DNA from: JAICIG01 sp035532215
GTDB taxonomy: Bacteria; Planctomycetota; Planctomycetia; Pirellulales; JAICIG01
Assembly: GCA_035532215.1 (NCBI GenBank)
Contig: DATKRK010000042.1
Span: 1 to 64,000, forward strand
Reading direction: 5' to 3'
Length of the DNA stretch: 64,000 nt
The notes beneath the pieces are model-generated. The model had not been told where the DNA came from. It was given only the letters and a program-made list of their open reading frames with translations, and did not search any database. A program made the position numbers and the translations under genes. Shown piece by piece: positions 27,501 to 36,351 of this stretch (within the stretch, counting starts at the first letter, position 1; each line of letters begins with the position of its first letter).

Positions 27501-27544
27501 TCGAAGGAGCGCCTCGCTTCACGCGCCTGCCTCGGGTACGCTGA
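24524..27544 (+). CDS. TPR / FG-GAP / ASPIC (CRTAC1-like) membrane-anchored protein, copy 1
   Basis: 1006 aa, GTG start. Basic N-terminus, one membrane segment (LVWAIAAAALLAAGLSCYRF), then TPR-like helical repeats over about 60-420. FG-GAP/VCBS blades with calcium loops follow: DYDADGWPDIYL, DFNNDGFADLYV, DLNGDGLADIYD, DANGDGRLDLFV. The C-terminal ASPIC/UnbV domain ends with LQIHWPSGLTQEFADLAADQ. Exported, Ca-binding beta-propeller proteins of this type are expanded in planctomycetes; function unknown. A paralogue follows 95 bases downstream. Confidence 0.82.
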   Translation: MKRQRRDSARQTAQAALNARRADAAAKRLEPKRRRLVWAIAAAALLAAGLSCYRFWMPEVRAEVLLARAREALASEDYAAAEDDCLQLIARDGPSVAVLLVAGEAATKQGRLTEALGYYAQMPADGGQEAAVGFAAAGDILLQMHRASAAETQFRRALAVDLELLFAHNRLSYLLGIEGRRFESLPHLFALLRAGQCSIETLMLLGNHAATVEASGELEQFRQTDPEDVMPLIGEARVAIGQTRIAQAKQLLKQVLQKDPGQIEAQAELGQLLLSAADPELSQWLVAGASRAEEHPDVWLTRGLWAKQRGDPRGAARCFWEAIERDPVHQAATYQLAQTLESLGESQTAERLGARAAQLQKLSGVTDLLFHDRDNVDLLRSAAELTESLGCIWEAWAWHRVLLGVVPQAANQESVQRLQAMLREGAPLVLDAANPARQIDLSDFALPDWDAELQAAQPSAPELPKYRATFVDLAQQAGIDFRYFAGQESYEDGRRMFQFTGGGVAVLDYDADGWPDIYLTQGCRWPAAPGQSEHLDRLFRNLGDGTFEDVTARSNLAEDRFSQGVAAGDFNNDGFADLYVANVGANRLYINRGDGTFRDASVEAGLDGEAWTTSCLLADLNGDGLADIYDVNYVQGDDVYEKRCLQNGLPRACSPTVFASQPDRFYLNLGDGRFADRTRAAGLNVAGGNGLGVVAADFDGSGRLSLFVANDQDANFYFLNQAPQAGAAPQFVEQALLAGLAYDAGGKAQASMGVAAGDANGDGRLDLFVTNFYQESNTLYLQDDSGLFSDATAASGLRAASYEMLGFGAQFIDGELDGYPDLVMTNGHIDDFTHQQIPFDMPPQYFRGLGGGKFDQRLAAELGAFFERKSLGRGLARLDWNRDGREDFVVSHLDGPAALLANDSTAAGHYLAVQLRGVKSARDAIGAIVTLEAGGRSRRQWLAAGDGYQASNERKLVFGLAGLARVEKLQIHWPSGLTQEFADLAADQELIFVEGAPRFTRLPRVR

Positions 27545-27639
27545 GGGGGACGCCCGCCGTGCAATGCCAATCGGGCGCGTCGCGTTCTTGCAGGCGGTCG
27601 TCGAGATGCAAGCGCGATTGCGCATCGGAGAATCTTCCT

Positions 27640-30639
27640 TTGCAACGAGCGTCTTTTGACGGCGGCCCTGATCGCACCGCACCCTCCGCTCCCCGCGCGC
27701 GCCGACGTCGACGCTGGACGGCGCTGGCAGGCCTGCTGGCGCTGGCGGGCTTGCTGGCGGCCGGCGCCCTGTTCGCTTGGCGCTCCGTCATGGGCTCGAA
27801 CGAACGCCTGCTCGCGCGGGCCCGCCAGGCGCTGGACGCCGGCGATTATCGTCTTGCAGAAGAGTTATCGAACAAGCTCCTCGAGCGGCAGCCGGAATTC
27901 GCACAGGCCCTGCTGATTGCCGGCGACGCCGCCGCGAAACAAGACCGGCGCCAGGACGCTTTGGCGCTTTACGCGCGCATTCCTAACCGGGGCGATACCG
28001 ACTATGCCGAGGGCTGTTTCGCGGCGGGAGAAATCCTGCTCCAACAGGATCACGCGACCGACGCCGAACGAAAGTTTCTGGAAACGTTGGCCATCGATCG
28101 GGCGCATATTTTGGCCCACAACCGGCTGGGCTACCTGTACGGCGTCGAAGGGCGCCGATGGGAAGCGCTGCCCCACTTGTTCGAATTGCTCCGGCACGGG
28201 CAGTTTTCGGCCGAGGTGTTGTTCCTGGTCGGCGATCGGGCGGCGACCATCGTGCAGCTCGACGAACTGCGGCAATTTTGCGACGCGGCCCCGGGCGACG
28301 CGGCGCCGCTCGTCGGCTATGCCAAAATCGCTCTGCGCAACAATGGATCCGCCGAGGCGAAGCGACTGGCTCGACAGGTTTTGGCCGCGGCGCCCGAACT
28401 GATCGAAGCGCAGGTCGCCCTCGGACAGGCCCTCCTGAACGCCGCAGAGGATGACGAACTGGTCGAATGGCTTGCCCAACTTCCGGCGGCGGCCGATCAA
28501 CACCCGGATATCTGGCGGATCCGCGGGCTGTGGGCCAGCCGCCACGCTCAGCCTCGCGCGGCGGCCCGCTGTTTCTGGGAGGCGTTGCGTCTCGATCCCA
28601 ACCTGGCCGCCGCCAACTTTCAGTTGGCGCAATTGCTGGCCGAACTGCAGCCCTCGCCGGCCGTCGAACGGCTGCGCGAGCGCGCCGTGTTGCTGCAAAG
28701 GCTGGCCAACGCAGTGGGGGCGCTCTATGGCAATCGCAAAGACCTGAACCAAATTCGCCTGGCCTCCGAACTCAGCGAGTCGCTGGGCCGAATCTGGGAG
28801 GCCTGGGGTTGGCGCCGCATGGCGCTCAGCGTCGATCCCCAATTGCCTTGGGCGCGGCAAGGAGCCCTGAAACTGCAGGCGGCGTTGCACAGCAGCCTGC
28901 CGCAAACGCAGGAAACGGCCGATCCCTCGCGCTGGGTCGACCTTTCCAGCTATCCCTTGCCGCGGCTAGACATTCCCGGGCGACAGACCGTGGCATCGGC
29001 GCCCGCTTCCTGGCGGCCGAGGTTCAAGGATTTGGCTTTGCAGAGCGGCATCGACTTCACCTATTTCAGCGGCAGTCATCCCAAGGCGCCGGGACGCAGG
29101 ATTCAGCAAATCATGGCCGGCGGCATCGCCGTGCTCGATTTCGACGGCGACGGCTGGCCCGATGTTTATCTCTCGCAGGGCTGCGATTGGCCGCCCCGTG
29201 CCGAGCAAACCAGGCATCTCGATCGGCTGTACCGCAATTTGGGCGACGGCCGCTTCGAGGACGCGACGCGCTATTGCGGAATCGTCGACGGCAATTTCGG
29301 CCAGGGGGTCGGCGTGGGCGATCTCAACAGCGACGGCTTTGCCGATCTGTACCTGGCCAACATCGGCGGCAATCGGCTATTCGTCAATCAGGGAGACGGC
29401 ACGTTCCACGAAATCACTCGCGAAGCAGGGCTCGCCAGCGACGCCTGGACGACCAGTTGCCTGCTGGCCGACCTCAACGGCGACGGGCACCCCGACGTCT
29501 ACGACGTGAATTACGTGCAAGGCCCCAACATTTACGAACGAGTCTGCCGCGACGAGAACGGGCGAGACCGCACCTGCAATCCGGCCGAATTCTTCTCGCA
29601 GCCCGATCGGTTCTTCGTTAGCCTCGGCGACGGGCGGTTCGAGGAGGCGACCGCCGCCGCCGGCCTGACGGCGCCCGAGGGAAACGGCCTGGGAATCGTG
29701 GCCGCCGATTTCGACGGCTCGGGCCGCTTGAGCCTGTTCATCGGCAACGATCAGGACGCCAACTTCTACTTCATCAATCAAACGCCGCAGCCGGGCGACC
29801 CGCCGAAATTCCTTGAACGCGGCGTGCTGGCGGGCCTGGCCTACGACGGAGAAGGGCGATCGCAGGCCTGCATGGGCATCGCCTCCGCCGACGCCGACAA
29901 CGACGGCCGGCTCGATCTGTTCGTCACTAACTTTTACAAGGAATCGAACACGCTGTATTTGCAGGAGAACAGCGAACTGTTCAGCGACGCCACGGCGCAG
30001 GCGAGCTTGCGAGCGCCGAGCTACGACATGCTGGGCTTCGGCGTGCAATTCATCGACGGCGAACTCGACGGCTGGCGCGATCTGGCGCTGACCAACGGCC
30101 ACATCGACGACGTGGCCGACGAGCAAACGCCCTGCGAAATGCCGCCGCAGTATTTCCGCAACCTGGGCGACGCGCGGTTCGTGGAATTGGCCGCGGCGGA
30201 CCTGGGCGAATATTTCGAAGGCGAATACTTCGGCCGCGTCATGGCCCGGCTCGATTGGAATCGCGACGGGCGCGAAGACTTGATCGTCATGCACCTCAAT
30301 TCGCCCCTGGCGCTGCTCACGAACCAGACGGAACCCTCCGGACATTTCCTGGCCGTCCAGCTCCGCGGCGTGCAGTCGCCGCGCGACGCCGCCGGCGCGA
30401 CCGCGACCATCACCGCCGGCGGCCGGGTCCAGCGGCAATGGCTGACGGCGGCCGATGGCTACCAGGCGAGCAACCAGCGAGAGTTGATCTTCGGGCTCGC
30501 CGGCCTGGCGCGCGTGGAAAAGCTGCAAATCCATTGGCCATCGGGCCTGACGCAGGAGTTCGCCGATTTGGCGGCCGATCAGGAATTGATCGTCGTCGAG
30601 GGTTCGCCGCGCGTCACGCCCTTGGCGCCAGTTCGCTGA
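27640..30639 (+). CDS. TPR / FG-GAP / ASPIC (CRTAC1-like) membrane-anchored protein, copy 2
   Basis: 999 aa from the TTG at 27640, chosen because GGAG lies eight bases upstream; the frame is open back to 27343 but that part overlaps copy 1. Same order as copy 1: basic N-terminus, membrane segment (LAGLLALAGLLAAGALFAW), TPR region, calcium loops (DFDGDGWPDVYL, DLNSDGFADLYL, DLNGDGHPDVYD, DADNDGRLDLFV), ASPIC domain. Overall similarity to copy 1 is moderate, but the last 115 bases are almost identical, suggesting recent conversion. Confidence 0.8.
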   Translation: MQRASFDGGPDRTAPSAPRARRRRRWTALAGLLALAGLLAAGALFAWRSVMGSNERLLARARQALDAGDYRLAEELSNKLLERQPEFAQALLIAGDAAAKQDRRQDALALYARIPNRGDTDYAEGCFAAGEILLQQDHATDAERKFLETLAIDRAHILAHNRLGYLYGVEGRRWEALPHLFELLRHGQFSAEVLFLVGDRAATIVQLDELRQFCDAAPGDAAPLVGYAKIALRNNGSAEAKRLARQVLAAAPELIEAQVALGQALLNAAEDDELVEWLAQLPAAADQHPDIWRIRGLWASRHAQPRAAARCFWEALRLDPNLAAANFQLAQLLAELQPSPAVERLRERAVLLQRLANAVGALYGNRKDLNQIRLASELSESLGRIWEAWGWRRMALSVDPQLPWARQGALKLQAALHSSLPQTQETADPSRWVDLSSYPLPRLDIPGRQTVASAPASWRPRFKDLALQSGIDFTYFSGSHPKAPGRRIQQIMAGGIAVLDFDGDGWPDVYLSQGCDWPPRAEQTRHLDRLYRNLGDGRFEDATRYCGIVDGNFGQGVGVGDLNSDGFADLYLANIGGNRLFVNQGDGTFHEITREAGLASDAWTTSCLLADLNGDGHPDVYDVNYVQGPNIYERVCRDENGRDRTCNPAEFFSQPDRFFVSLGDGRFEEATAAAGLTAPEGNGLGIVAADFDGSGRLSLFIGNDQDANFYFINQTPQPGDPPKFLERGVLAGLAYDGEGRSQACMGIASADADNDGRLDLFVTNFYKESNTLYLQENSELFSDATAQASLRAPSYDMLGFGVQFIDGELDGWRDLALTNGHIDDVADEQTPCEMPPQYFRNLGDARFVELAAADLGEYFEGEYFGRVMARLDWNRDGREDLIVMHLNSPLALLTNQTEPSGHFLAVQLRGVQSPRDAAGATATITAGGRVQRQWLTAADGYQASNQRELIFGLAGLARVEKLQIHWPSGLTQEFADLAADQELIVVEGSPRVTPLAPVR

Positions 30640-30688
30640 AGCCGGGCCTGGGCCCGCCATTTGTGCTGTTTTAACCCCCGACTTGCGG

Positions 30689-30694
30689 TATAGT
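30689..30694 (+). promoter_or_regulatory. Possible -10 box placing the nrdR transcript start at its ATG
   Basis: TATAGT lies seven bases before the nrdR ATG (30702). If used as a sigma-70 -10 box the RNA would start at or next to the ATG, giving a leaderless mRNA, consistent with the absence of a ribosome site. No convincing -35 box at standard spacing. Confidence 0.3.
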
Positions 30695-30701
30695 GGCAAG
30701 C

Positions 30702-31172
30702 ATGAGATGCCCTTACTGCCGCATGGACAACGACCGCGTGATCGACTCGCGCGCCAGCCAGGATGGCTTTGCCATCCGCCGCCGGCGCGAGTGCTTGTCG
30801 TGCCGCAGGCGGTATACGACTTACGAACACATCGAAGAGCAGGCCATCAAGGTGGTCAAAAAGAACGGCATTCGAGAGCCGTTCGAGCGCGAGAAGATTC
30901 GACGAGGGCTGGAAAAGGCCTGCTGGAAACGCGCCGTCAGCGACGAGCAAATGGAGGCGGTTATGGCCGCGGTCGAAGCCGACGTTTACGCGAACGTCGA
31001 CGCCGAGGTCGAAAGCCGGTATCTGGGCGAGTTGGTCATGAAGCACCTCCGCCAGTTGGACCAAGTGGCGTTCGTCCGCTTCGCCAGCGTGTATCGCGAG
31101 TTCAAAGACGTCCGCGATTTCGTCGACGAACTGGAACCGATGCTCGAAGAATCCCGCCAGCCGAAACCCTAG
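30702..31172 (+). CDS. nrdR: Transcriptional repressor NrdR
   Basis: 156 aa from ATG at 30702 (MRCPYCRMDNDRVIDSR), the invariant N-terminus of the family. Zinc ribbon CPYC ... CLSC and an ATP-cone (IKVVKKNGIREPFEREKIRRG) are complete. Represses ribonucleotide reductase genes according to the bound nucleotide. No nrd gene is in the window and no NrdR box was seen. Convergent gene downstream. Confidence 0.95.
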   Translation: MRCPYCRMDNDRVIDSRASQDGFAIRRRRECLSCRRRYTTYEHIEEQAIKVVKKNGIREPFEREKIRRGLEKACWKRAVSDEQMEAVMAAVEADVYANVDAEVESRYLGELVMKHLRQLDQVAFVRFASVYREFKDVRDFVDELEPMLEESRQPKP

Positions 31173-31198
31173 TGCCTCTTCAAAGCCATTTTGACAGT

Positions 31199-31271
31199 CG
31201 GGTGGCTGGCGGCTGAGCCTAGGCGAAGCCCAGTTCGCTGGGGCATCGCTTCGCTCTGCCACCAGCCACCC
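31199..31271. repeat. Palindromic element (GGTGGCTGGC / CCAGCCACC)
   Basis: GGGTGGCTGGCGGCTGAGCC at left pairs with CACCAGCCACCC at right; the centre (CCCAGTTCGCTGGGG) forms its own short hairpin. Between the convergent nrdR and the coiled-coil gene, so it may work as a two-way terminator. Confidence 0.7.
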
Positions 31272-31300
31272 TCACTGATCAACTTAGACGTGAAGAACCC

Positions 31301-31495
31301 CTAGCCCGCCCTACTATCGCCGTCGAGTTCGGCCAGAATCGCGTTCGCTTCTTGGAGCTGTGCGCGGAGTTCGCGGCTGACTTCGATCGTGTTGCGATAA
31401 GCCTCGATCAGCTCGCGCCGCGATTCCTCGAGCAAGTGCAGGTGCTTTTGGATCTCTCGGGCCTGTCGGGCCAGTTGGATGAAATGCGGCGCCAT
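31301..31495 (-). CDS. Small coiled-coil protein (64 aa), unknown function
   Basis: Start at 31495 (MAPHFIQLARQAREIQKHLH) is preceded by GGGGGT; a start at 31522 is less likely. The whole protein is one charged helix (ESRRELIEAYRNTIEVSREL) likely to form a coiled coil. It sits directly downstream of the receiver-domain gene on the same strand, but 61 bases separate them. Confidence 0.55.
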   Translation of the reverse strand: MAPHFIQLARQAREIQKHLHLLEESRRELIEAYRNTIEVSRELRAQLQEANAILAELDGDSRAG

Positions 31496-31556
31496 GACGA
31501 CCCCCTTTCGAACCTCGCCCATTCTCGAACAAATATCGTGCGGCCGGCGGCGCCGG

Positions 31557-31973
31557 CTACTCTTTCAGCAGTTGAGCCCGCGCGGCTTCGAGCAATACCG
31601 TTAATGAAAACGGCTTCCCCAGGGCCTGCACCACGGGCGGCGACGTCAAGCTTGAATAAGCATCGGGCAGCGTGTCCGTGGAAGTCAGAATGACCGGAAT
31701 CTCAGCCAAAGCCGCGTTGTCGCGCATCACGGAGAGCAAACCGTCGGCGCCGCCCCAGAGCAATTGCAAGTCGAGGATCAGAACCTGAGGCGTCGACTGG
31801 CGCAGTTGTGCCAGGCACTCAATCCCGTCTCCAGAGGTCTCGACTCGCCAACCGCTACGCGAAAAGTACAGGCGGTAAAGGTCGCACAAGTCCTGGTCGC
31901 CGTCGGCCAGGAACACGGCCGGCGCCTGGGCGTCATTTTCTGCCGAACGATCCACAGATAGCACGCGCGTCAC
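31557..31973 (-). CDS. Single-domain response regulator (CheY-like receiver)
   Basis: 138 aa from a GTG at 31973, preceded by GGGGGTG. The receiver has the acidic pair in VFLADGDQDL, the phospho-acceptor Asp in VLILDLQLL, the switch Thr/Ser in ILTSTD and the Lys in ALGKPF. No output domain. It is divergent from the large CheB-CheR-kinase fusion, so it may relay phosphate to or from that kinase. Confidence 0.8.
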   Translation of the reverse strand: MTRVLSVDRSAENDAQAPAVFLADGDQDLCDLYRLYFSRSGWRVETSGDGIECLAQLRQSTPQVLILDLQLLWGGADGLLSVMRDNAALAEIPVILTSTDTLPDAYSSLTSPPVVQALGKPFSLTVLLEAARAQLLKE

Positions 31974-32268
31974 AAAGCACCCCCGGCCAATGGAAGCCAG
32001 TCTCAGCCGCCATGGATTCCCAGCGCGGCGCGTTTTGGCCTTTGTTTCGGTAAACTCCGCCACTCCGACGGCAGCCCGCTTCCCTGGCCACGAAAGGCGC
32101 CGTCGCGATTGAAAGTCATGGTACGTGCATCGCCGGCAAGTCGAAAGTCGGGCCGGGGCCGACAATCGATGTAAGTGATTCCCTGACACGCCTCCGGCCG
32201 TTCGTCTCAACTCTTGTTTGCCGCAAGATCGCGGATACGCTAGCGGAATCAATGGCAAGGAAGGATTT

Positions 32269-35200
32269 ATGGCCCGCAAGAAGAACGTGAAGCTTTCGGC
32301 CTCGGCCGGGACGGAAAAGGCGCCCGCCCCGCCGGCGCCAACGCGGAAAGAATCCGAACCGTCGGCGCCGACGCCCGGCGTCGCGACGTCGAGCGGGGAT
32401 GGCGAGGAGCGGCGACGAGAAATGTCAGTCGTCGGCATCGGCGCGTCGGCGGGCGGGCTCGAAGCGCTGACGGGACTGCTGCAGGCGATTCCGGCCGAAA
32501 GCGGCCTGGCTTTCGTCGTCATCTCGCACCTCGATCCGGAGCACAAGAGCGCCCTGGGAGAAATCCTGTCGCGGACGTGCGCCATGCCGGTCCGCGACGT
32601 CGAAGAGGGCATGCTCGTCGAATCCGACCACGTCTACGTCATGCCGCCGAACCAAGAGCTGGTCCTGGCCCGGAAGACCCTGCACCTCGCTCCGCGCCCG
32701 GAATCGCGGGCCCCGCACATGCCCGTCGACGTCTTCCTCCGCTCGCTGGCCGCAGAGCGCGGAAGCCGCGCCATCGCCGTGATCTTGTCCGGCACCGGTT
32801 CGGACGGCACGTACGGCGCGAAGGCGATCAAGGAAGCAGGCGGCATCAACTTCGCTCAGGACGAGTCGGCCCGATTCGGCGGCATGCCGCATAGCGCCGT
32901 CACCGCCGGCTGCATCGATTACGTCCTGCCTCCGCGGCAGATCGCCGCGGAATTGCTGCGCATCGCCCACCACCCTTTGCAGGCCCGGCCAATACAGGCC
33001 GGGCCGCCCGACGAAAGCGAGTTCCACAGAATCCTGCGGCTGATGAGCGAATTCACGGGCGTCGATTTCTTGAGTTACAAACACTCGACGCTACGGCGCC
33101 GCATCGAGCGCCGGATGCTGCTGCTGGGGCTGCAAACCCTGGACGATTATCTGGAATTCCTGCGCGAGGACGCCGCCGAGCGCAAGAAACTGTTCGACGA
33201 GGTGCTGATCCAGGTGACCAGCTTCTTCCGCGATCCGGACTCATTCGAGTCGCTCAAGCAGGTCGTGTTTCCGCGCCTGATGCAAAACCGACAGCGCGGA
33301 ATGCCGTTGCGCATTTGGGTGCCCGGCTGCGCCTCGGGCGAGGAAGCGTATTCGCTGGCGATCTTGTTGCTGGAGTTCCTGAGGGCCACGTCCCAGACCG
33401 CGCCGATCAAGATCTTCGCCACCGATATCAGCGAGCGGGCCGTCGAATCGGCCCGGGCCGGCGCCTATGCCGAAGGAATCGCGGCCGAAGTCTCCCCCCA
33501 AAGGCTGCAACGGTTCTTCACGAAAACCGACCGGGGTTACGAGATCAACAAATCGGTGCGCGACCTGTGCGTCTTCGCCCGCCAGGACGTGACCAAAGAC
33601 CCGCCTTTCTCGCAACTCGACCTGATTAGCTGCCGCAACGTGCTGATCTACCTCGGGCCGGGCCTGCAAAGCCGCGTGCTGCCGATGTTTCATTACGCCC
33701 TCAAGCCGGGCAGCTTCCTCGTGCTGGGTAATTCCGAATCGGTAGGCGCCTTCACCGATCTGTTCGAGGCGGCGGACCGCCGGCACAAGTTCTTCGTCCG
33801 CACGGCAACCCCCAGCCGGCTGACGTTCGGCTACACGGCTGGCGCCCCTTCGCAGACGCGGGTCGTCGTGCAGGAAGCCGGAATCGCGCAGAGCCGCGGC
33901 CTGCCAGACGTCTACCGCGAGGCCGATCGGGTCGTGCTGGCTCGCTATGCCCCGCCCGGCGTGGTGGTCGACGAAAACCTGCACGTCGTGCAGTTCCGCG
34001 GCGAAACGGGGCGGTTTCTCAAGCCGGCGCCGGGGCCGCCCACGGCCGAGTTGATTCAGTTGGCTCGCGAGGGGCTGATCCGGGCCTTGAACAACGCTCT
34101 GGACCGCGCCAAGCGCGACAACGTCCCGGTGCAGCAAGCGGGCGTGCGATTCAGGACCAACAGCCATTTTCAACAGATCGAACTGCACGTGATTCCGATC
34201 GCCGACCTGGCTTCGGGAGCGCGCCACTTCGTGGTGCTGTTCGAAGAAGTTCCGGCCAAGGTCGGGGCGGAAGGCGCCGAGCCCGAGGCGCGCGCGGCGG
34301 TCGCCCCCGAAGAAGAATCGGAGAAGGAGCGGGAAGTCAACCTCCTGAAACAGGACTTGGAGGCGACCAAGGCCTACTTGCAATCGGTGATCGAACAGAA
34401 AGAAGGCGCCATCGAGGAACTGCGGGCCGCCAACGAGGAGATCGTCTCGGCCAACGAGGAGTTGCAAAGCACCAACGAGGAACTGGAGACCGCCAAGGAG
34501 GAACTGCAGGCCACCAACGAAGAGCTGACGACCGTCAACGAGGAATTGCAGAACCGCATCCGCACCGCCAACCAACTCAGCGACGATCTGGTCAACCTCA
34601 TCGAGTGTACGAACATCCCCGTTCTCGTCCTCGACGTCGATCTTAACATCCGCCGGTTCACTCCCACCGCCCAGCGGGCGCTGAACTTGCGTCCTGGCGA
34701 CCTGGGCCGGCCGATCGGCGACCTCAAGCTCAAGTTCGATTTTCCGCAATTGGAGTCGCTGGCCCGCGAGGTGATCGACACGCTGAAAACCGCGCAACGC
34801 GAAGTCCTGGACGAGCAGGGACGCTGGCACTCTCTGCACATCCGGCCGTACAAAACCGCCGACAACAAAATCGGCGGCGTGATCGTGATGCTGATCGACG
34901 TCGATGTGCTCAAACGCCGCGAGCGGCAGGTCAAGGAATCGCTCGATTACGCGTTAAGCATCGTCGAAACGGTGCGCGAGGCGTTGATCGTGCTGGACGG
35001 CCAGTTGCGCGTACGGACGGCGAACCGCGCCTTCTATCAGATGTTCCGGGCCCGCCCGGCCGAGACCGAGGGCCGCTTGATTTACGAGTTGGGCGACCAG
35101 CAATGGGACATCCCGCGGTTGCGAACGCTGCTGGAGGAACTCCTGCCGCAGAACCGCCACTTCGAGAACTACGAGCTGGAGCACGATTTCCCGTTGATCG

Positions 35201-36351
35201 GGCGCCGGACGATGCTGCTCAACGCGCATCGCGTGATTCAGCTTGAAGGAGAGCCCAATCAACTGATCCTGCTGGCCATCGAAGACGTCACCGCGCGCAA
35301 GCACGCCGAGGATTCGCAGCAGGACAGCGAGCACCGGCTCGAGGCCATCGTCAATTCGGCCGTGGACGCCATCATTACCATCGACGAGCACGGGATCATC
35401 GGCTCGGTCAACCCCGCAACCGAGCGGATGTTCGGCTATTTGGCCGCCGAAATGATCGGGCAAAACGTCGCGATGCTGATGCCGTCGCCCTACCGCGAAC
35501 AGCACAATGGCTACCTGGCGCGGTATCTGCAAACCGGCGAGAATCAGGTGATCGGCGTCAGCCGCGAAGTCCAGGGCCGCCGCAAGGACGGATCGTCCTT
35601 TCCCACCGAGCTGTCCGTGAGCGAGTTTCAGCAGGGTCCCGAACGGTTGTTCGCCGGGGTCCATCACGATCTGAGCGCCCGCCGGGCCCTGGAGCGCGAA
35701 GTGCTGGAAACGGCGACGGCCGAACAACGCCGCATTGCGCAGGAATTGCACGATACCACCGGTCAGGAACTGACCGCGCTGGGGTTGTTGGCCGAGAGTC
35801 TCATCGAAGGGCTCGCGAAAAACGCCCCTGCCGAGGCCGCGCTGGCGGGCAAGATCGCCGCCGGGCTCAAGCAGACGCTGTCCCAAGTGCGGATGCTCGC
35901 CCGAGGGTTGATTCCGGTGGAGGTGGACGCCGCCGGACTGATGGCCGCCCTGGCGGAACTGGCGTCTCACACGGACGAACTGGGCGCGGCGAAATGTACC
36001 TTCGAGTGCCACAAGCCGGTGTTCGTAGAGAGTAACCAGACGGCCACCCAGCTTTTCGCCATTGCCCGCGAAGCGGTCACCAATGCCCTCAGGCACAGTC
36101 AGGCGAAGCACATCACGATCAGCCTCGAGAGCGACGATCGAACGGTCACGCTGCGCGTCCGGGACGATGGGGTCGGGTTCCCGCCCGAAGAAGTAGAGGA
36201 AAAGGGGATGGGACTGAAAACCATGCGCTACCGGGCCGGCCTGATCAACGCGGCGCTGTCCATCGTTCGAGCGGAGCCCGCCGGCGCGCTCATCTCGTGC
36301 ACGGTCCACCACGGTCCGAATCATGATGCAGAGCAAAACCAAGACGCGTAA
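32269..36351 (+). CDS. CheB-CheR-PAS-histidine kinase fusion protein
   Basis: 1360 aa from ATG at 32269 (AAGGA upstream). Order: Lys/Ala/Pro-rich start; CheB methylesterase at about 50-235 (GIGASAGGLEA, SHLDPEHKS, GTGSDGTYGAKA); CheR methyltransferase at about 250-520 (STLRRRIERRMLLLG, VPGCASGEEAYSLAILL, LISCRNVLIYL); a long coiled coil at about 700-765 (repeats of ANEELQSTNEELETAKEEL type); three PAS domains (last near 1020, SAVDAIITIDEHGI); HisKA_3 kinase with phospho-His in AQELHDTTGQE (about 1160); HATPase with DDGVGFPPEE. No membrane segment. The 29-base overlap with the NarL-type regulator makes them a two-component pair. Confidence 0.92.
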   Translation: MARKKNVKLSASAGTEKAPAPPAPTRKESEPSAPTPGVATSSGDGEERRREMSVVGIGASAGGLEALTGLLQAIPAESGLAFVVISHLDPEHKSALGEILSRTCAMPVRDVEEGMLVESDHVYVMPPNQELVLARKTLHLAPRPESRAPHMPVDVFLRSLAAERGSRAIAVILSGTGSDGTYGAKAIKEAGGINFAQDESARFGGMPHSAVTAGCIDYVLPPRQIAAELLRIAHHPLQARPIQAGPPDESEFHRILRLMSEFTGVDFLSYKHSTLRRRIERRMLLLGLQTLDDYLEFLREDAAERKKLFDEVLIQVTSFFRDPDSFESLKQVVFPRLMQNRQRGMPLRIWVPGCASGEEAYSLAILLLEFLRATSQTAPIKIFATDISERAVESARAGAYAEGIAAEVSPQRLQRFFTKTDRGYEINKSVRDLCVFARQDVTKDPPFSQLDLISCRNVLIYLGPGLQSRVLPMFHYALKPGSFLVLGNSESVGAFTDLFEAADRRHKFFVRTATPSRLTFGYTAGAPSQTRVVVQEAGIAQSRGLPDVYREADRVVLARYAPPGVVVDENLHVVQFRGETGRFLKPAPGPPTAELIQLAREGLIRALNNALDRAKRDNVPVQQAGVRFRTNSHFQQIELHVIPIADLASGARHFVVLFEEVPAKVGAEGAEPEARAAVAPEEESEKEREVNLLKQDLEATKAYLQSVIEQKEGAIEELRAANEEIVSANEELQSTNEELETAKEELQATNEELTTVNEELQNRIRTANQLSDDLVNLIECTNIPVLVLDVDLNIRRFTPTAQRALNLRPGDLGRPIGDLKLKFDFPQLESLAREVIDTLKTAQREVLDEQGRWHSLHIRPYKTADNKIGGVIVMLIDVDVLKRRERQVKESLDYALSIVETVREALIVLDGQLRVRTANRAFYQMFRARPAETEGRLIYELGDQQWDIPRLRTLLEELLPQNRHFENYELEHDFPLIGRRTMLLNAHRVIQLEGEPNQLILLAIEDVTARKHAEDSQQDSEHRLEAIVNSAVDAIITIDEHGIIGSVNPATERMFGYLAAEMIGQNVAMLMPSPYREQHNGYLARYLQTGENQVIGVSREVQGRRKDGSSFPTELSVSEFQQGPERLFAGVHHDLSARRALEREVLETATAEQRRIAQELHDTTGQELTALGLLAESLIEGLAKNAPAEAALAGKIAAGLKQTLSQVRMLARGLIPVEVDAAGLMAALAELASHTDELGAAKCTFECHKPVFVESNQTATQLFAIAREAVTNALRHSQAKHITISLESDDRTVTLRVRDDGVGFPPEEVEEKGMGLKTMRYRAGLINAALSIVRAEPAGALISCTVHHGPNHDAEQNQDA

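Noticed and set aside
27343..27639. N-terminal extension of the second CRTAC1-like gene
   Set aside because: Overlaps the end of the first copy in another frame and encodes Arg/Ala/Gly-rich nonsense; a TTG with a ribosome site at 27640 fits better.
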